Of a stretch of DNA of 44,172 nt, positions 1 to 7,700 are shown one piece after another. The first letter of the stretch is position 1; each line of letters begins with the position of its first letter. Made by a program: the position numbers and the translations under genes. The stretch is from NCBI GenBank assembly GCA_964628515.1, contig CAZVNZ010000024.1, positions 1 to 44,172 of the forward strand. Direction: 5' to 3'. Source of the stretch: CAZVNZ01 sp964628515. GTDB taxonomy: Bacteria > Bacillota > Clostridia > Christensenellales > Christensenellaceae. The notes beneath the pieces are model-generated. The model was not told the DNA's origin. It worked only from the letters and a program-made list of their open reading frames with translations, and made no database searches.

Positions 1-230
1 GCCGCTGCTTCTGCCTCGGCTAATTTTTCGGCAACATATTTTTCGTACAAATATTCTTCGTAATCGGCATAATCTTCAATATTGATGATTACCGCCTCCC
101 CACGTCCATTGTTTGTGATAAACACAGGCTCGTGCCCCTCAATTAGCTTTGCAATTTCAGCGTAGTTGTTTCGCAAATCCCTAACGGGACGTATGTTTGG
201 GCTCCCAAATTGTTTAGCAGTATTATTCAT
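1..230 (-). CDS. Phd/YefM-family antitoxin (C-terminus cut by window edge)
   Basis: The minus-strand reading starts with ATG at 230-228, preceded by a strong AGGAGGGG ribosome site, and runs 76 codons off the left edge. It contains the Phd/YefM core: PVRDLRNNYAEIAKLIEG, then EPVFITNNGRGEAVI and INIEDYADYEEY. Such antitoxins bind DNA as dimers, repress their own operon, and neutralise a ParE/RelE-type toxin. The toxin gene would be expected to the left, outside the window. The Ala/Glu-rich tail at the edge is typical of the toxin-binding region. The fold assignment is confident; the partner is unknown. Confidence 0.85.
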   Translation of the reverse strand, partial: MNNTAKQFGSPNIRPVRDLRNNYAEIAKLIEGHEPVFITNNGRGEAVIINIEDYADYEEYLYEKYVAEKLAEAEAA

Positions 231-253
231 AATAAACCCCTCCTGTCGCACTT

Positions 254-282
254 ATTGTATCACAATTATGATACGCATACAA
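254..282 (-). promoter_or_regulatory. Promoter and operator-like palindrome of the antitoxin operon
   Basis: On the minus strand, TTGTAT (282-277) and TACAAT (259-254) are separated by 17 bases, a good sigma-A promoter. The inverted repeat GTATCA-CAATTA-TGATAC (257-274) overlaps the -10 box. Phd-type antitoxins repress by binding such palindromes, so this is a plausible autoregulatory operator. The operator role is inferred. Confidence 0.6.
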
Positions 283-345
283 GGATGATTTTTTAAAACT
301 ACTATAACGGCTAAGAATGATAGCCACAAAAATTCGGAGGTAAAT

Positions 346-429
346 ATGGAACTTAAAACTATTTTAGTATTTACATTATGCGCAATTATACTTGCAGGCG
401 CAGTATTTTTAAAAAAGAAAAAAAAATAA
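346..429 (+). CDS. 27-aa single-membrane-span peptide, unknown
   Basis: A 28-codon reading frame follows a clear CGGAGG ribosome site (335-340) with 5-base spacing to ATG. The peptide has a short start (MELK), one hydrophobic segment (about residues 5-22, ILVFTLCAIILAGAVFL) and a lysine-only tail (KKKKK), so it should insert in the membrane with a positive end. It resembles small type I toxin or stress peptides only in general architecture; no family is recognised. It lies between two antitoxin genes in a toxin-antitoxin-rich segment. The ribosome site is the main support for it being real. Confidence 0.45.
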   Translation: MELKTILVFTLCAIILAGAVFLKKKKK

Positions 430-512
430 AGAATAAAAGAAATAATATTTTTACAAAATATGCAAAAACTTTATGATATACTAAAATCAAATATTAAAGG
501 AAGGTGTTGTTA

Positions 513-719
513 ATGAACGCTATAAAAAACTACTATCATGATTTTATTGATAAAATGCCGGAAGATGCAACGGATTTAGAAATATATGAGCAACTTATGA
601 TGCTTTCGGGCATAAAAGAAAGTGCAAAACGAGCAGAAACAGAAGGATATAAGACTTTAGAAGAAACACGAGAAATAATGCTTAAAAAATGTAGTGAATT
701 GGCTGAAGGAAAAAAGTAA
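513..719 (+). CDS. Small antitoxin-like protein
   Basis: A 68-aa acidic and basic helical protein. ATG 513 is chosen over the upstream TTG at 504 because AAAGGAAGG (496-504) is well spaced for it. The segment DFIDKMPEDATDLEIYEQL followed by GIKESAKRAETEGYKTLEE resembles the small antitoxins found beside RelE/ParE-type toxins (typical pattern: IDKLPDDAT, then a helix, then KVISHEEVKKR). A toxin would be expected directly downstream, but only a truncated one is seen at 727-819. The gene is therefore probably an orphan antitoxin. The family call rests on remembered patterns and is moderate. Confidence 0.5.
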   Translation: MNAIKNYYHDFIDKMPEDATDLEIYEQLMMLSGIKESAKRAETEGYKTLEETREIMLKKCSELAEGKK

Positions 720-726
720 AAACTAC

Positions 727-819
727 TCAATAGGTTATGAAATAAAAGAAGATTTAATCATTATTTACAGAGTATATAATCAAAGGCGAGAAAAACGTTA
801 TTTGAACTTAATAAAATAA
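727..819 (+). pseudogene. Truncated toxin remnant (C-terminal end of a RelE/ParE-type toxin)
   Basis: Just after the antitoxin-like gene, a frame without a start codon reads SIGYEIKEDLIIIYRVYNQ and ends RRYLNLIK-like at a TAA. The strand pattern (I-G-Y-x-I-x-x-D-L-I-I-I-Y-R-V) resembles the last beta-strands of RelE/ParE-fold toxins. About two thirds of a normal toxin (about 90 aa) is missing. The remnant is inferred from position and pattern only. Confidence 0.4.
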
Positions 820-831
820 ATAATATGTCAG

Positions 832-866
832 AGACGTTCATTTATAAAAAGTGAGCGTCTTTTTTT
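832..866 (+). terminator. Rho-independent terminator
   Basis: AGACGTTCAT (832-841) pairs with GTGAGCGTCT (851-860) in a 10-bp stem with two G-U pairs and a 9-base A/T loop, followed by six T. It closes the antitoxin segment and separates it from the next operon. Confidence 0.75.
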
Positions 867-889
867 GTCGCAAAAACGGAGGATATAAC

Positions 890-1162
890 ATGGTTAAAAG
901 CACCCCCAACAACATAAACGCAGGCTACACCATACAAAAACGTTACGCAGTCGGAGAAATTGAAATAGTATTTGCAGAAAACAAAAATGCACCATCGCCC
1001 TACGTTACATGGCAGTGCAGAAATGGTACAGATTATGAAATAGGCAAATACTTCAACACCAAACAATCGGCAATGAAGAACTTCAAAGAACGTATTATGC
1101 GTAATGTAGCAGCAGATTTACAAATATCCCTTAAACAAAAAAATATAGAGCCCGAAAGGTAG
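890..1162 (+). CDS. Conserved ICE accessory protein, function unknown
   Basis: A 90-aa protein. ATG 890 is preferred over the 851 start because a GGAGG site (879-883) lies just before it. The central part (GEIEIVFAENKNAPSPYVTW, then YEIGKYF and a helix ending in FKERI) resembles small proteins that sit just upstream of the giant methylase-helicase in clostridial ICEs. No catalytic motif is seen. It is 6 bases upstream of the next gene and about 590 bases upstream of the giant gene, so it is probably co-transcribed with them. It carries the short tail EPER, which is encoded by the next gene's ribosome-site region (CCCGAAAGGTAGGAAA), a sequence repeated before the helicase gene. Confidence 0.6.
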   Translation: MVKSTPNNINAGYTIQKRYAVGEIEIVFAENKNAPSPYVTWQCRNGTDYEIGKYFNTKQSAMKNFKERIMRNVAADLQISLKQKNIEPER

Positions 1163-1168
1163 GAAAAT

Positions 1169-1690
1169 ATGGAAGAAAAACGCTTTGCAGATACATTTGA
1201 AATAGTATCAGCTTTTTATATTAACGGTAAAGAAATAGTGTTTGGAATTGATGAGAAGAAAGACTATCCATATTTAGTGGCGGATAGTCATGATTTTCTG
1301 ACAGGTAAGCTGTATGATGAGTCGTACAATTATGATAATTACTTAGAAGCATTGGAAAGCTTTACTACAAGGCTAAACTCTGAACTTGATATAGCTAAAA
1401 CAATTCAAAAAGAAAGTGGCATCACCGATGTACTATCCCAAAAGGACTGCATAAAAAACAGTAACTATGAGAATTACACAAATGAAGTTTTGGTGATAGA
1501 CCCTTTATGCTTACAACCCGATAAACGCACAGCGGCATATCAATTAGTGCTTGCGGTGGGAGGGTTTGGATGCAATAAAGATAGTAGCGGTAGTGGAGTA
1601 ATGGTACGAAATATATACAACGGCAAGACTATGCGTTTTGAAAGGCAAGATGTACTGGGCATAATAAAGCCGGATAAAATGCCAAAGTAA
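1169..1690 (+). CDS. Conserved ICE accessory protein (DUF3849-neighbourhood type), unknown
   Basis: A 173-aa soluble protein starting 6 bases after the previous stop with AGGAAA as ribosome site. The N-terminal half (about 1-90) repeats the theme of the preceding gene (EIVSAFYINGKEIVFGIDE). The C-terminal half (about 105-170) has VLVIDPLCLQPDKRTAAYQL and GGFGCNKDSSGSGVMVRNIY, ending with FERQDVLGII. This matches a module seen near or within LtrC-like proteins of Firmicutes ICEs, where a GFGC-x-SGRAVF motif is followed by W-N-R-x-D-F-x-G. The biochemical role is unknown. Its neighbours suggest a role in DNA processing during transfer. Confidence 0.5.
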   Translation: MEEKRFADTFEIVSAFYINGKEIVFGIDEKKDYPYLVADSHDFLTGKLYDESYNYDNYLEALESFTTRLNSELDIAKTIQKESGITDVLSQKDCIKNSNYENYTNEVLVIDPLCLQPDKRTAAYQLVLAVGGFGCNKDSSGSGVMVRNIYNGKTMRFERQDVLGIIKPDKMPK

Positions 1691-1753
1691 GCAAATGAGA
1701 AATTGCAATATTTATTAAAAAAACAAAAGCAACAGCCCGAAAGGTAGGAAACC

Positions 1754-4700
1754 ATGGCAACAAAACTTGAAAAGCTAACCAACCTTGCCCACGACCATGC
1801 CCAAAACCTAACAAAAAGTGTTGATAATTGGACAGAATTTCTAAAATCTTCGGCGTGGCTGTACAAATACCCATTTCATAAGCAACTGCTAATACACGCT
1901 CAACGCCCTAACGCAACTGCCTGTGCCACTATTGATGTGTGGAACAACTCCCTTAACAGGTGGGTAAACAAAGGCGCAAAAGGCATTGCAATTATTGACG
2001 ATACTACGCCAACCCCCGTTGTTAAGCACGTTTTTGATGTTTCGGATACTCACAACAGCGGTGATATCCCCTTTGTGCTTTGGCAGATGAAGCAGGGTTA
2101 CGAAGAAAAAATCATAGAGGAGCTAACGGATCACTTTGGTGAAATAGAAAGCACAGGTAATTTTTATGGTGATATTATTTTAGTGGTAAAAAATACCGTG
2201 CAAGACAATATTTCCGATTATGCGCAACCCATAACCGAACTTAAGCACGCTTTTTTGCAAATATTGCAGTGCAGTGTGCTTTATACCGCCCTGCATCGCT
2301 TGGGCTATGATGCAAGTAAGTATGTTACTAATGAAGATTTTAATGCACTAAAACACTTTAATACATACAACAGGGTAACAACTCTTGGAACGGCCAACGC
2401 AGATATTTCGGAGATGATACTCAGGCAAATTGAGCGTAGTGTAAAAACCTTAGACAAAGTTGCACAAAAAGAAGAAGTGGTTCAAAATGATACTATCACA
2501 CAAAAAGGAGGATTTAAAAATGGAGATAACTTACACAAAGCAGGGGGATTATCTCATTCCCGACTTAATATTGGAGGAAACACCCAAAAACATAGGCAAG
2601 TACGGAATGATGCGGAAAAGCTACCTTATGCGCCACAACAAAGCAATGTACAACGCACTGCTGATGAATGGCAAGCTAACATCACACTTAGCGGAGACAG
2701 ACAGCCAAGCAAGACAGCAGATACAGCAGATAACAAAAGCACAGATGAAAGCACAAGGCGTAACCGAGCAACTGAAAGCCACCGACCAAATGAAGTGGAT
2801 AGGGCTGATGAACAACATCAAAGCCCAAGCGGAAGAATTGGTGTTGATGGAGATAGTCAACAGCTAAATATCTTTAAAGGAGCGGATCAATCCGCTTCTT
2901 TTGTATCTCAAGGTATTATTGATGAAGTTTTATGTAACGGAAGCAACGCAAGACACAGCCCTCACAGAATTTGTGCGTATTTTAAGAAAAGCAAAACAGA
3001 CAACGCAAAGTTTCTAAAACAAGAATACCAAACAGGCGGTAAAGGGTATATTATAGACGGTAGTAAAATTTCTGTTTGGTTTAGTGATGAAGGCATACAT
3101 ATACATCAAGGGGAAAGTGCTAAGAATTCCCCCCTAACCCTTACTTACGAGGAAGCAGAAAACCGTATATCAAAACTGCTAAACACAGGCAAATATATGA
3201 GCGGTGAGGATTACGCAAAGGTGGACGACATAGAAAAAGACCATATAGCAAACTATTTATGCGATATATGGAGTGATGATTTTGGTGGTCTGCCCGAAAA
3301 ATTCGGACCTCGATTGTTCCCCCAAGTTACAAATAAAATCAAAGGTTTTTTGGAAAACAAAACTCAACTTGCACAGCTAATTTCAGAATACGAAGAACGT
3401 CTAAAACAGCCTTTAGACAAGCATTATCACAATGTACAAGTCTTTTTGCAAGAGTTAAAAGATTATGCGCTTACTAACAAAGAATTTCCGCCGCAAACAT
3501 ATATAGCAAACCACCAAAGGTTTATCACTCAAGATGAAATTGAGATGTTAATTAAGCGAGGTGGTGGCATACAGCAAAGCAAAATGCGGATTTATGAGTA
3601 TTTTGAAAAGGAAAAGGACGCTTACAAACGAGCGTCTTTTTTATCTCACGAATACGGAATTGGCGGTGCTTCCCCCGGTCTCTTTAATGTTGATGACAGC
3701 CACGAAAATCACGACAGCAAAGGTCTGTCTTTAAGCAGAGGCAGTATCACGAAGCCTTATGCAAAGGTGCTTTTAAGTTGGAAACAGGTAGCAAAAGGTG
3801 TAGCTACCCTAATTGCCAAAGCAGAATATCTAACCCCAAAAGAAAGGGAGTATTATCCCAAATATTTAAGGGAAACACAGCAAGCAAGGCTAACAGCACA
3901 GCAGGAGCGGTACGAGGCGGAAGCTTTAAGGCAAACAGCGGAAAAACTTACACAGCAGGCAGAAAGCAAGCGAGCTAATGGCAAATACGTTTTTTCTCTT
4001 GGTGATGCCGTATATATGGGCAATTCCACACGTACAATACTTGGAATATCAGATGAAGTTATTACTCTAAACGACCCTAAATACCCACTGTTTACGGAAG
4101 ATATGCCACGAGAAAAGTTTGAAAGCAGGTTACGTGAAAATCCTTTAAATGACGGATTTATTGTTGAAAATTCAGCGGAAACTGTTAATGTTGTTCCCGA
4201 AGTTGCTACTAAAACCAATGAATTACTGCACTTCGATAACATCCAAAACATAGATTTATCCACCTACAAAGACGGTGACGATGTGGGTTACGATAAAAAC
4301 GGTGTACTGCACACCGTAAGAAAAATGGGCAATATAACCTACACCACCCAAACGGTAGATATTATCCCCACAAAAAACGGTTGGGTTTACGAAAACTCAA
4401 CCGCACCGCAGACCCCAAAACAAACAGAAACTGCACCCCAAAACTATATAATTACAGACGATAATTTAGGATATGGCGGAGCAAAAACCAAGTATAAATA
4501 CAATATTGAAGCAATAAAAACCCTGCAACTCACCGAAAAAGAAAACAGAAACGCCACACCCCAAGAACAGGAGGTTTTAGCAAAGTATGTTGGTTGGGGC
4601 GGTATCCCTCAAGCTGTTGATGAAAGCAATACAAGTTGGGCTAATGAGTATTTAGAGTTAAAAGGGCTACTCACAAATGAAGAATATATTTCGGCAAGAG

Positions 4701-7700
4701 AATCCACCCTAAACGCACATTACACCTCCCCTACGGTTATTAAGGCGATTTACAGTTTTATTGAAAAGACAGGCTTTAGCACAGGCAATATTTTAGAGCC
4801 TGCCTGCGGTGTGGGGAATTTTTTAGGGTTACTGCCCCAAAGTATGAGCAACAGCAAGCTTTATGGTGTGGAGCTTGACAGCATTACCGCAAGAATAGCA
4901 AAAAAGTTGTATCCCCTCGCCTCAATAGAGCAGGGGGGATTTGAAAACACTCAATTTCAAGAGCAGTTTTTTGATGTGGCGGTGGGCAATGTACCTTTTG
5001 GGAACTACGGGGTGTCAGATGCAAAATACGATAAACATAACTTTTTAATACACGATTACTTTTTTGCCAAAACCTTAGATAAAGTGCGACCGGGTGGCAT
5101 TATAGCCTTTGTTACATCGTCGGGTACTATGGATAAGAAAAACAATTCCGTGCGTAAATATTTAGCACAAAGAGCGGAGCTTATAGGGGCAATACGTCTG
5201 CCAAACAATGCCTTTTTGGCAAATGCAGGCACAAGCGTGGTTGCAGATATTTTATTCTTGCAAAAACGTGACAGGGTTATGGATATTGAGCCTAACTGGA
5301 TTTTTCTTGATAAAACGCAAGAGGGTTACTCCATAAACAGCTATTTTACGCAAAATCCACATATGGTGCTGGGTGAAATCACCACGGAAAGCACCCAATA
5401 CGGAAATAGTGAAATCACGGTTAAAGCCATAGAAGGCAGGGATTTAGGGGAGCAACTACAAATTGCAACAGAAAGTTTGAGTGCTCATATAACAGATTTT
5501 GAGCATGATGATATAGAGGAAAACACAACTTTTATCCCTGCGGACCCAAATGTGCGTAATTTCAGCTTTGTTATTGTTGAGGGGGAAATATATTTTCGTG
5601 AAAACAGTCGCATGAACAAAACAGATGCTACCCTAACCGCTCAAAACCGCATAAAAGGTATGATAGGCATACGTGATTGTGCAAGAAAATTAATTGAAGC
5701 ACAGCTTGAAGGTGCTTTTGATGATGAAATTCAAGATTTGCAACATAAACTAAGCACCCTTTACGACAGCTACACCAAGCAATACGGACTGTTAAACAGT
5801 CGTGCAAATAATATGGCGTTTTCCGACGACAGCTCTTACGCCCTGTTATGCTCCCTTGAGATTTTAGACGAAAACGGTAATTTGCAACGAAAAGCGGATA
5901 TGTTTGTGAAACGCACCATTCGTCATCAAACAGAAATCACCCATGTTGATACTTCAAGCGAAGCACTCGTGGTATCACTATCGGAAAAAGCACAGGTAGA
6001 TTTACCCTACATGGCTAAACTAACAGGCAAAAGCGAAGAAGAAACAGCAAAAGAGCTTGAAGGCATAATATTTAAAGACCCGAAGTCGGAAAACAAGGAC
6101 GGTAAACCCCATTATATAACCGCAGATGAATATTTATCGGGTAATGTACGAAAAAAGCTGAGTGAAGCCAAAAGTGCAGGGGAAGGTTTTGCGGTTAATA
6201 TCACCGCTTTAGAAGGTGTGCAACCAAAGGATTTAACCGCAAGCGAAATTGATGTGCGGTTAGGCGCAACGTGGCTACCTCCAAAAATTGTAGAGCAGTT
6301 CATTCACGAAACATTAAAACCTACTTGGTACGCAAAAGAAAAATTGCGTGTGCATTACTCGACTTACACGGCAAACTGGAATATTGAGGGCAAAAGCGCA
6401 GATACGGGAAATGTAACCATAACCACAACCTACGGTACAAAACGTGTAAATGCCTACAAAATTTTAGAGGACAGCTTAAATTTACGTGATGTACGTATTT
6501 TTGATAAAACCACAGATGCTGAGGGCAAAGAAATTCGGGTGCTTAACAAGCAGGAAACTATGATTGCTCAACAAAAACAGCAACTGCTTAAAACCGAGTT
6601 TGCACAGTGGGTTTGGAAAGATGCTAAACGCAGAGAGCAAATAACTACACTATATAACGAGAAATTCAACAGTAATCGCCCAAGAGAGTACAGTGGCAGT
6701 CATATACGGTTTGTGGGAATGAATCCGGAAATTGAGTTAAAGCCACATCAAGTTAATGCGGTGGCACGTATACTTTACGGTGGTAATACCCTACTTGCAC
6801 ATGTAGTAGGTGCAGGCAAAACCTTTGAAATGGTGGCGGCTGCCATGGAAAGCAAGCGGTTAGGTTTATGCCAAAAAAGCTTGATTGTAGTGCCCAACCA
6901 TTTAACCGAGCAAATAGCCTCGGAGTTTTTGCAGTTATATCCAAGTGCAAATATTTTGGTTGCCACTAAAAAGGATTTTGAAACGGCTAACCGCAAAAAG
7001 TTCTGCGGACGCATTGCCACAGGGGATTACGACGGGGTAATTATTGGGCATTCACAATTTGAAAAAATACCCATGAGTTTTCAGCGACAATGCCATATTT
7101 TAGAGGAACAACTAAAGGAAATCACAGAGGGAATACAGGAAATCAAGCGTAACAGAGGTGAGCGGTTTACCATTAAACAAATGGAGCGAACCAAAAAAGC
7201 GGTAAAACTAAAACTGGATAAACTAAACAGTACAGTACGCAAGGACGATGTTGTAAATTTTGAAGAATTAGGCGTAGATAAGCTGTTTGTGGACGAGGCA
7301 CACAGTTTTAAGAATTTGTTTTTGGTAACAAAAATGCGAAATGTGGCAGGGCTTGCTCAAACGGAAGCGCAAAAATCTTCCGACCTTTTTATGAAGTGCA
7401 GGTATATAGACGAATTAACAGGTGGTAAAGGCATAGTTTTTGCCACAGGTACCCCCATTTCCAACAGTATGACGGAGATGTACACCATGCAAAGATACTT
7501 GCAGTACGATGTTTTGGTGCAAAAAGGTTTACATCATTTTGATGCGTGGGCTTCTACCTTTGGTGAAACAATAACAGCAATAGAGCTTGCCCCCGAGGGC
7601 ACAGGGTACAGAGCAAAAACACGGTTTGCAAAGTTTTACAATCTGCCCGAGCTTGTGGGTATGTTTAAAGAGGTGGCAGACATTCAAACTGCGGATATGT

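Noticed and set aside
3778..3978. Plus-strand 66-codon frame inside the helicase gene
   Set aside because: Unlike tnpV it has no ribosome site and no recognisable family; it appears to be a chance open frame.
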